Source: Deltaproteobacteria bacterium (lineage in GTDB: Bacteria > Desulfobacterota > Desulfobacteria > Desulfobacterales > BuS5). Taken from it: 35,288 nt of DNA. Under the pieces are notes generated by a model that saw only the letters and a program-made list of their open reading frames with translations, was not told the DNA's origin and made no database searches. The stretch covers positions 1-35,288 of the forward strand of contig JAGGWL010000357.1 of the NCBI GenBank assembly GCA_021157555.1. The letters are read 5' to 3'. This document shows, one piece after another, positions 14,892 to 22,244 of the stretch (within the stretch, counting starts at the first letter, position 1; the number at the start of each line of letters is the position of its first letter). Both the position numbers and the translations under genes were made by a program.

Positions 14892-15078
14892 TTAGGAACG
14901 GGGACGAAATAACTTCCACAAGTAAGCGCACAGATTTAGGTCAGGTTTGTTCGATCTGAAAGTACAAAAGTTGCAGGAATAGCGAGCTATTTCAAGATTT
15001 TTGTGCTTTCATATCGGGCAAAGATGCTCTGAAGCTGTGGTACATAGTTAGGGAATTTGTTTCGTCCTCGTTCCTTAA
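14892..15078. repeat. Inverted-repeat element, AGGAACGGGGACG family
   Basis: About 187 bp. The left end is TTAGGAACGGGGACGAAATA and the right end is the reverse complement of TTCGTCCTCGTTCCTTAA, giving about 25-bp imperfect terminal repeats. The interior contains GCAGGAATAGCGAGCTATTT and TCGGGCAAA, which echo the cores of the elements in the ilv operon. Its right end lies 9 nt before the next gene's ATG. Confidence 0.8.
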
Positions 15079-15087
15079 AGGCATTAT

Positions 15088-16176
15088 ATGATATTATCAA
15101 GCTATTTGCCAAAACAAAGATTACTTGTTGTGACTGCTTTCTTAATCTTCTTCACTTTTGTCATTTTTCCCAATTACTCAATCTCCGGTTACCAACCGGA
15201 CTATTCCCGCCTGGTTGAACTTATAAGATTGCAGGATATTGAAAAGCCTTTTTACGTTTTTAACAATTTTGTAGATGAACCGGAACCGGAATGTTTAAAG
15301 GCAACTTTAAAATATTTAACAGAGCACCAAACTTTTATAGATAAACTCAGAGCAGATTTACACAGTCCTACCCTGCGATGGGAAATCAAAAAAATGGAAC
15401 ACAGGTTGCTCTTTGTTCCTGAAACACGAAAAGAATTTGTAAAATTATACGAAAGCTACTGCCATGATGTGCTGAATTTTATTTTTAAAAAAACAAACCT
15501 GAAGAATCCATATAAAAATATTTTAACACTTGACCATGAAGTGGGGTCTTTGTTTGATAATAATCTTGATCCTGATGGTATAACAGCATGCCTGGTTCAT
15601 AATCTTGCCAAGGAATATAATGCGTCTTGTGTTTTTTACAGCCAGGGAAGCAGCCAGGTAAAAGTAAAAATAAAAGGCCGGATTATAACCGGTGAAGTCG
15701 GTTCTTATACAAGCGATATCTTTTTGCACGATGACGGCTCTGTTGAATTTATAAGGAATAATTATACTATATGGCAAAATAGCGCCGAGAATCCTTATAC
15801 AGCCTTAATGGTGCCGGTTGAGGAAACCTTACATATCTTGCTGCGTGAGTCTACTGAAAATATGATTAAAAAAGAAATATTATTAAATTCTATTACAAAT
15901 ATTGATGATGTAATCCCTGTAGCGGACGGCTGGCTTGCCATTGAAGAGGCTGTGGTCGGAGGGATCGTTAACGAGTTGCTGCCCTCTTTTTTAGAAAGGC
16001 ATATTACTAATCTGCCTTCTTCTTTCATTGATGAGGATCTGCAATTAAAAAACAGATTCAAAAAATACAAATATTTACAAAAAGGTATCTGTGTCGTGGA
16101 AAGGATCGGATACGTGGAGGCCATAAATATATACCGAAATAATACGATGGCCTTTAAAAAGATGATGGTTTATTGA
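15088..16176 (+). CDS. Unrecognised exported or membrane-anchored protein
   Basis: A 362-residue protein I do not recognise. Residues 9-34 form a signal peptide or anchor (basic QR, then a hydrophobic run, then NYSISG), so the rest should be periplasmic. The middle is charged and helical. Around residues 248-262 VPVEETLHILLREST is followed about 35 residues later by WLAIEEAVVGGIV. That spacing recalls metallopeptidase HExxH...E sites, but the first histidine is Glu here, so zinc binding is doubtful. An AAAGG six nt before the ATG may come from the end of the adjoining repeat. A bidirectional terminator follows. Its nature as a real gene is supported by length, a clean signal sequence and a clear end. 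Confidence 0.7.
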   Translation: MILSSYLPKQRLLVVTAFLIFFTFVIFPNYSISGYQPDYSRLVELIRLQDIEKPFYVFNNFVDEPEPECLKATLKYLTEHQTFIDKLRADLHSPTLRWEIKKMEHRLLFVPETRKEFVKLYESYCHDVLNFIFKKTNLKNPYKNILTLDHEVGSLFDNNLDPDGITACLVHNLAKEYNASCVFYSQGSSQVKVKIKGRIITGEVGSYTSDIFLHDDGSVEFIRNNYTIWQNSAENPYTALMVPVEETLHILLRESTENMIKKEILLNSITNIDDVIPVADGWLAIEEAVVGGIVNELLPSFLERHITNLPSSFIDEDLQLKNRFKKYKYLQKGICVVERIGYVEAINIYRNNTMAFKKMMVY

Positions 16177-16183
16177 AAACTTT

Positions 16184-16213
16184 TAAAAAAAGAGGGCAAA
16201 GCCCTCTTTTTTT
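16184..16213. terminator. Bidirectional intrinsic terminator
   Basis: A-tract, GAGGGC, loop AAA, GCCCTC, then a T-tract. It can stop both the plus-strand gene ending at 16176 and the minus-strand gene whose stop lies at 16226. Confidence 0.92.
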
Positions 16214-16225
16214 AAAATGTTTATT

Positions 16226-16510
16226 TTATTTTTTTTCCTCAATCAATTCATAAGAGGTTATTTTGATAGTCTTTTTTCCGTCAGCTTCTAAAACTGTTCC
16301 TTTAACCTGAGCTTTTTTCCCGACGAATTCGATGATATCTTCACCTTGCTTATTCTGTTTGATGAGGAATGCCTGACCATCGTTATCAACAATTTGATTG
16401 TCTGCAGTTATTGTTCCTACAATAATAGATTCTTCAGCGGCAATAGCGAAAGTAGATAGACAAGCAATCATTGCCAGACAAATTAATCCCGAAAGAACTC
16501 GTTTCATCAT
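16226..16510 (-). CDS. Small secreted OB-fold-like protein, copy 1
   Basis: 94 residues. Signal peptide of about 24 residues (MMKRVLSGLICLAMIACL through AIA) with likely cleavage after AIA or AIAA. The mature part, about 70 residues, is a series of beta strands (SIIVGTITADNQIV, GQAFLIK, KKAQVKGTVLE, KTIKITSYELIE) typical of small periplasmic OB-fold proteins. Function unknown. A strong AAAGGAG precedes the ATG. It is the downstream member of a tandem pair; 83 of 94 residues are identical to the second copy, and the signal peptide is unchanged. Confidence 0.8.
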   Translation of the reverse strand: MMKRVLSGLICLAMIACLSTFAIAAEESIIVGTITADNQIVDNDGQAFLIKQNKQGEDIIEFVGKKAQVKGTVLEADGKKTIKITSYELIEEKK

Positions 16511-16588
16511 TTTTTTCTCCTTTGCTAATTTTTTTTACAAAACTCCATTTGAGCTTTGCGGTTAATTTAACTTCATATAATTTATAAA

Positions 16589-16605
16589 ATAGCGTTAAAC
16601 GCTAT
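16589..16605. promoter_or_regulatory. 17-bp perfect palindrome upstream of copy 1
   Basis: ATAGCGTT-A-AACGCTAT lies 79 nt upstream of the copy 1 start and beyond the terminator of copy 2. It is absent upstream of copy 2. It has the form of an operator for a dimeric repressor; no regulator can be named. Confidence 0.35.
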
Positions 16606-16647
16606 CTCATTTTCATGTTTTGTTTTATCGTTCATGTTAAGGGTTTT

Positions 16648-16674
16648 AAAAAAGAGGGCATAACCCTCTTTTTT
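16648..16674 (-). terminator. Intrinsic terminator of OB-fold copy 2
   Basis: GAGGG, 5-nt loop, CCCTC, flanked by six A and six T. It is a duplicated relative of the terminator at 16184. It would separate the two copies into independent transcripts. Confidence 0.85.
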
Positions 16675-16687
16675 AAAAGCGTATGCT

Positions 16688-16972
16688 TTATTTTTTTTCT
16701 TCAATCAATTCATAAGAGCTTAGTTCGATAGTCTTCTGTCCATCAGCTTCTAAAACTGTCCCTTTAACCTGAGCTTTTTGCCCGACGAATGCAATGATCT
16801 CTTCACCTTGCTTATTCAGTTTAATGAGGAAAGCCTGACCATCGTTATTAACAATTTGGTTGTCCGCTGTTATCGTCCCTACAACAATAGAATCTTCAGC
16901 CGCAATCGCGAATGTAGAAAGACAAGCAATCATTGCCAGGCAAATTAATCCCGAAAGAACTCGTTTCATCAT
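16688..16972 (-). CDS. Small secreted OB-fold-like protein, copy 2
   Basis: 94 residues with the same signal peptide as copy 1. The mature domain differs at 11 positions, mostly conservative, several changing Lys to Gln or Glu. I start it at MMKRVL (16972) to match copy 1; an in-frame extension to 17029 would translate the 5' region shared by both copies and lacks a ribosome site, while AAAGGAG stands directly before 16972. It has its own terminator at 16648. Function unknown; likely periplasmic. Confidence 0.8.
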   Translation of the reverse strand: MMKRVLSGLICLAMIACLSTFAIAAEDSIVVGTITADNQIVNNDGQAFLIKLNKQGEEIIAFVGQKAQVKGTVLEADGQKTIELSSYELIEEKK

Positions 16973-17317
16973 TTTTTTCTCCTTTGCTAATTTTTTTTTA
17001 CAAAACTCCATTTGAGCTTTGCGTTTCATTTAACTCCATACGCAATAGCTATGCCATTGGCTCTATGAATTTTATCTTATTGATTTTACTGGTATTTTTT
17101 TAATAAGATATGCCTATCTGTTATTTTTATGTATAGAGAAACCTACACATGGAAATTAACCTTACATAGCAATGCTCTTAACTACTTGTTGTTATAAGTT
17201 TATTACTATGACTGTTTTTTACTTCATATAACCAGCATGCCCTGTCGGGCACAACAAAACATGAAAGATATTTTTACCTTTTTATAGGGCAGTATTGGTT
17301 GTGTGTACAATTTAATC

Positions 17318-17345
17318 GTAGAGACAAGGCATGTCTTGTCTCTAC
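17318..17345. repeat. Perfect hairpin, GTAGAGACAAG arms
   Basis: GTAGAGACAAG, a 6-nt loop GCATGT, CTTGTCTCTAC: an 11-bp perfect stem. Palindromes of the form GTAGAGAC...GTCTCTAC are known as dispersed repeats in several phyla, including cyanobacteria. There is no T tract, so termination is unlikely. Confidence 0.6.
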
Positions 17346-17456
17346 CACTTAAAACTCTAAAACTTCATTTTACTAAATACACAATAACACCTTGTTTTAT
17401 TTTGGTTAACAGGGCTTTTGTTCATGTAAAATTTTATAGATGCCGCATGAAAAAGT

Positions 17457-17485
17457 TTGACATAATCACGTCAAATACATACATA
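17457..17485 (+). promoter_or_regulatory. Probable trpE promoter with inverted repeat
   Basis: TTGACA (17457-17462), 17 nt, then TACATA (17480-17485), a modest -10. The -35 lies within an inverted repeat TTTGAC-N8-GTCAAA (17456-17475) that could bind a regulator. The predicted start leaves a leader of about 40 nt. Confidence 0.45.
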
Positions 17486-17531
17486 AAAGATAATTGCTTA
17501 CGTTGCTGACGCTCCTAAGGACAAAAACAAA

Positions 17532-19028
17532 ATGTTTATTAAAAAATTTCCTGATATAAAAGAATTTAAAAAATTAGCCAAAACGCATAATACAATTCCA
17601 GTTTGTGTTGAAATTCTTGCGGATACGGAAACACCGGTTTCTATTTTGAAAAAAATATATAATAATAAGGGGCCTGTTTTTCTTTTTGAAAGTGTGGAAG
17701 GCGGAGAAAGATGGGGCAGGTACAGCTTTATCGGTGCTTCTGCCCGCTATAAAATAAGAATTTATTCAACATTTGTTGAAATTGAGAAAAATGGTTCCCC
17801 GGAACAGATCCCCCATCATGGTGATCCTCTATCAATCCTGAGGAATTTCATGAAACGATTTGTCCCTGCGGATGTTTCAGGCCTTCCCAGATTCTGGGGC
17901 GGTATGGTAGGTTATTTAACCTATGAAATGGTCTCGTTTTTTGAAAACATTCCTAATAATTTGCCTGAAAATAAGCCGCTTGCAAATTTTATGATACCTG
18001 ACGAAATGCTGATATTTGATAATATTCGTAACACGTTAACAGGGTTGTCAATCGTTTTTTTAAAACCTGAGCATACAGCGGCTGAACTTGAGACCTTGTT
18101 TGCATCCGCTAATCAAAAAATAGAATCAATACTCAAGACAATCAATAAGCCGGATCAGAAAGGATATGAATATCCTAAATGTAAAGATTATAGTCTTAAG
18201 GCTCTTAAGGGTGATGATGAATACAGAGCATATGTAAAAAAAGTAAAAGAATATATCCTTGCCGGAGATGTTATTCAAACAGTTATATCTCAGCCTTTTG
18301 TTTGTGACATAACTCCTGATCTTTGGCATCTGTACCGAGCGCAAAGATATATCAATCCATCACCTTACCTTTATTTTATGCATCTGGATGATACTGCTCT
18401 GGTCGGATCATCCCCGGAAACAATGGTGCGCATTGAAGATGGGACAGCCAATCTGCGACCTATTGCGGGAACACGTCCCAGAGGATCGGATAAAAAAGAA
18501 GATGATAACCTGGCTGAAGAGCTGCTTGCAGACGAGAAAGAAAGAGCAGAGCACCTTATGCTGGTTGATCTCGGGCGTAATGATCTGGGAAGAGTTGCTC
18601 AAACAGGAACGGTTAATGTAACCGATCTTATGATTGTAGAACGATATTCCCATGTGATGCACATTGTATCGAATATTACATGTAAATTAAAGCAGGGATT
18701 TGATGCCTGGGATCTTGTTAAGGCGACTTTTCCGGCTGGCACTCTGTCCGGTGCCCCCAAGGTCAGAGCCATGGAGATAATATCCGAGATGGAAGATGAA
18801 CCGCGCGGTCCTTATGGAGGAGCAGTAGGTTACATATCCTTTAATGGAAACATGGATCTGGCTATAACCATAAGAACTGCATGTATTGAAAATGGCAAGC
18901 TTACCGTGAGAGCGGGAGCCGGGATTGTGTATGATTCGGATCCTGAAAAAGAGAGAGTTGAGACTGTAAACAAGGCCATGTCCATTCAGAAAGCTTTGCA
19001 GCTACTGAAATATGGATCCGGGGAGTAA
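17532..19028 (+). CDS. trpE: Anthranilate synthase component I
   Basis: Makes anthranilate from chorismate with ammonia from TrpG, starting tryptophan synthesis. It has 498 residues. The N-terminal domain holds FLFESVEGGERWGRYSFIG, equivalent to the LLES tryptophan feedback site. The chorismate-binding domain carries IAGTRPRG, DEKERAEHLMLVDLGRNDLGRV, FPAGTLSGAPK and GPYGGAVGY. All these are intact, so the enzyme should be active and feedback-inhibited. TAAGGA lies upstream of the ATG. trpG begins 6 nt after its stop. The motif set and pairing with trpG favour TrpE over PabB. Confidence 0.96.
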   Translation: MFIKKFPDIKEFKKLAKTHNTIPVCVEILADTETPVSILKKIYNNKGPVFLFESVEGGERWGRYSFIGASARYKIRIYSTFVEIEKNGSPEQIPHHGDPLSILRNFMKRFVPADVSGLPRFWGGMVGYLTYEMVSFFENIPNNLPENKPLANFMIPDEMLIFDNIRNTLTGLSIVFLKPEHTAAELETLFASANQKIESILKTINKPDQKGYEYPKCKDYSLKALKGDDEYRAYVKKVKEYILAGDVIQTVISQPFVCDITPDLWHLYRAQRYINPSPYLYFMHLDDTALVGSSPETMVRIEDGTANLRPIAGTRPRGSDKKEDDNLAEELLADEKERAEHLMLVDLGRNDLGRVAQTGTVNVTDLMIVERYSHVMHIVSNITCKLKQGFDAWDLVKATFPAGTLSGAPKVRAMEIISEMEDEPRGPYGGAVGYISFNGNMDLAITIRTACIENGKLTVRAGAGIVYDSDPEKERVETVNKAMSIQKALQLLKYGSGE

Positions 19029-19034
19029 CGATTT

Positions 19035-19601
19035 ATGATAGTAATGATTGATAACTATGATTCATTTACTTATAATCTGGTGCAATATCTGGAGCAGCTC
19101 GGAGCAGATATCAAGGTTATTAGAAATGATGTTATAACAATAAAGGAGCTTGTTGCTTTAGCTCCTTCGGGAATAGTTATTTCGCCAGGCCCGGGCAGAC
19201 CGGAATCTGCGGGATTATCTGTTCCGGCGATTAAATATTTTTCCGGCAAAATACCAATTCTGGGGGTCTGTCTCGGCCACCAGTCGATTGCCTTTGCTTT
19301 TGGCGGTACAATTGTTCCGGCCAAATATATAGTGCATGGTAAAACATCTATAATTAAATCAGACGAAAAGGTTTTATATAAGGGTATAGGAAAACAATTT
19401 GTGGTAATGCGCTACCATTCGCTGGCTGTATCAAGGGATATGCTGCCAGATTGCCTGGAGATAACTGCGGAATCGGATGATGGCGAGATCATGGGGTTGC
19501 GCCACAAAAAACATTTTACAGAAGGTATTCAGTTTCATCCGGAATCAATAATGACAACTTCAGGCATGAAGCTTTTAGAAAATTATTTAAATTATGTTTA
19601 A
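19035..19601 (+). CDS. trpG: Anthranilate synthase component II (glutamine amidotransferase)
   Basis: Hydrolyses glutamine to supply ammonia to TrpE. It has 188 residues, a stand-alone amidotransferase not fused to TrpD. The triad is Cys79 in GVCLGHQ, His168 and Glu170 in FHPESI. IDNYDSFTYNLVQYL is the typical N-terminus and PGPGRPESAG the oxyanion region. GGGGAG precedes the ATG. It overlaps trpD by 8 nt. In some bacteria one such protein serves both TrpE and PabB, and that remains possible here. Confidence 0.95.
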   Translation: MIVMIDNYDSFTYNLVQYLEQLGADIKVIRNDVITIKELVALAPSGIVISPGPGRPESAGLSVPAIKYFSGKIPILGVCLGHQSIAFAFGGTIVPAKYIVHGKTSIIKSDEKVLYKGIGKQFVVMRYHSLAVSRDMLPDCLEITAESDDGEIMGLRHKKHFTEGIQFHPESIMTTSGMKLLENYLNYV

Positions 19602-20604
19602 AAAATATCTTAATCAAATTATTCATGGTAAAAACCTGAACGAAGCAGAAATGTATGCTATGATAATGGAAATTTTTTCCGGCAACATTACAGATGCCCA
19701 GATCGGCGCATTCATGGCCGCTTTGGCAACCAAGGGTGAGACCTTTGAGGAGGTCGCCGGAGCCGCAAAAGCAATGCGCTCTAAAGCGTACCATCTTGAT
19801 ATCACCGGAGTAGATGTGATAGATACCTGTGGAACGGGAGGTGACGGTGCCAAAACATTCAACATATCCACCACGACAGCCTTTGTTGTAGCAGGGTGCG
19901 GGTTAAAAGTAGCCAAACATGGTAACCGTTCTGTCTCCAGCCAATGCGGGAGCGCCGATCTGCTGGAAGTTCTTGGAGTAAAAATTGATGCTGATCCTGC
20001 AATTGCAGCCAGGGCGGTTTCAGAAACAGGGATAGGTTTTTTCTTTGCGCCACTGTTTCACGGTGCTATGAAATATGTTGCCAGGGCCCGAAAAGAGATC
20101 GGAGTTCGTTCAATATTTAACATGATCGGCCCCTTAACCAATCCGGCCAATGCGAATTGTCAGCTAATCGGCGTATATGCGCTGGAACTGACAGAATTGA
20201 TGGCTAATGCTCTTAAGCTGCTTGGCAGCAAGCGTGCTTTTGTTGTACATGGATATGACGGCCTTGATGAAGTTACAATCTGCGCTCCCACCAGGATTTC
20301 AGAGTTAAAAGATCAAAAAATTAAGACTTATGATGTTTTTCCGAATGAATTTTTCAGTACATCCTGCAAACCTGAAGATATTATGGGAGGAAATCCCAAA
20401 AAAAATGCAGAGATTACGCTTGAAATTTTTAATGGAAAAAGTGGACCGAAACGTGATATTGTGATATTAAATGCATCCTTTGCACTGGTTGCGGGTGGTA
20501 AGGCAAAAAATATTTTAGATGGCATTCAGATTGCAGGCACTTCAATTGATAATGGGGCTGCCCTTCAGAAGCTGGATGAGCTTGTACGATTTTCGCAACA
20601 ATAG
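19594..20604 (+). CDS. trpD: Anthranilate phosphoribosyltransferase
   Basis: Joins anthranilate to PRPP. It has 336 residues, the usual length. The PRPP loop DTCGTGGDGAKTFNIST (about 77-93) and KHGNRSVSSQCGSAD (107-121) are intact, as is GPLTNPAN. It overlaps trpG by 8 nt. No trpC or trpF follows; instead mlaE begins within or just after the trpD stop codon (TAGTG), so the trp and mla genes appear to share a transcript. prs, which makes its PRPP substrate, lies 6.5 kb downstream in the same direction. Confidence 0.96.
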   Translation: MFKKYLNQIIHGKNLNEAEMYAMIMEIFSGNITDAQIGAFMAALATKGETFEEVAGAAKAMRSKAYHLDITGVDVIDTCGTGGDGAKTFNISTTTAFVVAGCGLKVAKHGNRSVSSQCGSADLLEVLGVKIDADPAIAARAVSETGIGFFFAPLFHGAMKYVARARKEIGVRSIFNMIGPLTNPANANCQLIGVYALELTELMANALKLLGSKRAFVVHGYDGLDEVTICAPTRISELKDQKIKTYDVFPNEFFSTSCKPEDIMGGNPKKNAEITLEIFNGKSGPKRDIVILNASFALVAGGKAKNILDGIQIAGTSIDNGAALQKLDELVRFSQQ

Positions 20605-21470
20605 TGGGGCTGGTGTTGGGTTTTGAGTGGCTAATTTTAATCATAAAACAGGTTTTAAATAATATTTTGGATAATTCTGTTATTACAAAAAATCCTTTTA
20701 CTATTCTTGGAAGATCAGTTCTGCTAATGGTTCAGAGAATAGGAAGAACATCTGTTTTTTTTATAAGAGGTTTTTTCTCCATTTTTTTCCCGCCGGTGAA
20801 GTTGATAAAAATTCTGGATCAAGTCTATTTTATAGGGGCGAAATCAATTTTTGTTATTGTTCTTACCGGAGCTTTTATCGGTATGGTGCTGGGACTTCAA
20901 GGTTATTATACACTTGTAAAATTTGGCTCGGAAGGCGTGCTTGGCTCCGTTGTTGCCTTATCGTTGATCCGTGAAATGGGTCCTGTTATGACAGCTATTA
21001 TGGTAATTGGAAGAGCCGGATCCGCCATGGCTGCAGAGATTGGAATTATGCGTATATCAGAGCAGATTGATGCCCTGGAAACTATGAATATTGATCCTGT
21101 GAGATTTCTTTTCAGCCCACGGCTTGCGGCTGCTCTAATCAGCTTTCCCATGCTGACGGCTCTTTTTGATGTTATTGGTATCATAGGTGGATACGTTACA
21201 GGATCACTCCTGCTTGGTATAAATTCCGGAATCTACTTTGCAAGGGTGGAATCAAGTGTTTTAATTCAGGATGTTTCCGGAGGCTTTATTAAATCTATAA
21301 TCTTTGCCATGGTGGTTGTAACAATCTGTTCTTCCCAGGGATATTATACCCATACCAGATCAGACGGATTCGGTGCAAAAGGGGTAAGTCTTTCAACTAC
21401 TTCTGCAGTGGTTATTTCTTCAGTACTCGTCCTTCTTACAGACTATATACTGACATCTTTTTTGATATAG
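20604..21470 (+). CDS. mlaE: MlaE-type lipid ABC transporter permease
   Basis: The inner-membrane permease of the Mla phospholipid transport system, 288 residues from the GTG at 20604. It has the MlaE fold: an amphipathic N-terminus (RIGRTSVFFIRGFFS), about five membrane helices, and the signature LIREMGPVMTAIMVIGRAGSAMAAEIG. The start is uncertain: GTG at 20604 shares its G with the trpD TAG stop, while GTG at 20613 has GTGGGG upstream. mlaF follows after 6 nt. It should work with MlaF and MlaD to move phospholipid between MlaC and the membrane. Confidence 0.93.
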   Translation: MGLVLGFEWLILIIKQVLNNILDNSVITKNPFTILGRSVLLMVQRIGRTSVFFIRGFFSIFFPPVKLIKILDQVYFIGAKSIFVIVLTGAFIGMVLGLQGYYTLVKFGSEGVLGSVVALSLIREMGPVMTAIMVIGRAGSAMAAEIGIMRISEQIDALETMNIDPVRFLFSPRLAAALISFPMLTALFDVIGIIGGYVTGSLLLGINSGIYFARVESSVLIQDVSGGFIKSIIFAMVVVTICSSQGYYTHTRSDGFGAKGVSLSTTSAVVISSVLVLLTDYILTSFLI

Positions 21471-21476
21471 ATAATT

Positions 21477-22244
21477 ATGGATCAACCTTTAATACAATTA
21501 AAAAATATTTGCAAAAAATTTGGTCAAAACGTTGTGCTTCACAACGCAAATTTAAATATATACAAGGGAGAAGTAACAACCATTATAGGTAAAAGCGGAA
21601 GCGGTAAAAGTGTGCTGCTGAAGCATATTATCGGATTGATGGAACCTGATTCAGGCAAGATTTTATTTAAGGACCGGCAAGTTTCAGAGATGAACAAAAA
21701 AGAGCGGTATAACTTAAAAAAAAAATTCAGCTATATGTTTCAAGGTACGGCTTTATTTGATTATATGACGGTTTTGGACAATATTGCCCTTCCCCTGCGT
21801 GAAACAACATCACTGCGTGAGTCTGAAATTTTGAATCGGTCGCATAACATGTTAGCACAGCTTGATCTCTATGAGATTGACGATAAATATCCATCACAAA
21901 TCTCAGGTGGTATGAAAAAACGTGTTGCCATGGCAAGGGCTTTGGTTACAGATCCCGAAATTGTTCTTTTTGACGAACCTACCACCGGTCTTGACCCGAT
22001 CCGAAAAAATGCTGTACACAGCATGATCGCCTCTTACCAGAAAAGGTTCGAATTTACCGGAGTGCTTGTAAGTCATGAAATACCGGATGTTTTTTATATT
22101 TCCCAGCGTGTTGCAATGCTGGATAACAGAACAATACTTTTTGAGGGTACACCCGATGAAATCCAAAAATCGACTAAACCTGAAATCAGGCAATTTATAC
22201 ATGCTTCTATTAATTTTACCGGATCTGAATCGGAGACGTCATGA
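21477..22244 (+). CDS. mlaF: MlaF-type lipid ABC transporter ATPase
   Basis: 255-residue ATPase that powers MlaE. Walker A GKSGSGKS (38-45), the Q-loop YMFQGTALFDYMT, the signature SGGMKKRVAMARAL and Walker B IVLFDEPTTGLDP are complete. FQGTALFD...T and the KKR variant of the signature are typical of the Mla/Mkl group and distinguish it from amino acid importers. No strong ribosome site is visible, which fits coupling to mlaE 6 nt upstream. Its stop overlaps the mlaD start as ATGA. Confidence 0.95.
   Translation: MDQPLIQLKNICKKFGQNVVLHNANLNIYKGEVTTIIGKSGSGKSVLLKHIIGLMEPDSGKILFKDRQVSEMNKKERYNLKKKFSYMFQGTALFDYMTVLDNIALPLRETTSLRESEILNRSHNMLAQLDLYEIDDKYPSQISGGMKKRVAMARALVTDPEIVLFDEPTTGLDPIRKNAVHSMIASYQKRFEFTGVLVSHEIPDVFYISQRVAMLDNRTILFEGTPDEIQKSTKPEIRQFIHASINFTGSESETS

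Larger units (their letters stand above)
16184..17023. repeat. Tandem duplication of a small gene with its terminator
   Basis: Two units, about 16184-16561 and 16646-17023, offset by 462 bp. Each holds, in minus-strand order, an AT-rich 5' region with the same text (GCTCAAATGGAGTTTTGTAA), an AAAGGAG site, a 94-codon gene and a GAGGG-type terminator. The region between the units has diverged completely. Confidence 0.85.
16973..17531. other. Gene-poor spacer between OB-fold copy 2 and trpE
   Basis: 559 nt, very A+T-rich. It contains the 5' region of copy 2 (to about 17023), a small GCCC-TGTC-GGGC hairpin near 17240, the palindrome at 17318, and a likely trpE promoter at 17457. A 68-codon frame at 17303-17509 starts at GTG, crosses the palindrome and has no ribosome site; I do not regard it as a gene. 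No tryptophan-rich leader peptide was found. Confidence 0.6.

Noticed and set aside
14735..14959. 74-codon plus-strand reading frame
   Set aside because: Its C-terminal third is translated from the AGGAACGGGGACG repeat, it has no ribosome site, and it matches no recognisable protein.
17303..17509. 68-codon frame before trpE, possible leader peptide
   Set aside because: Starts at GTG without a ribosome site, runs across the GTAGAGAC hairpin, has no Trp-rich run and no terminator after it.
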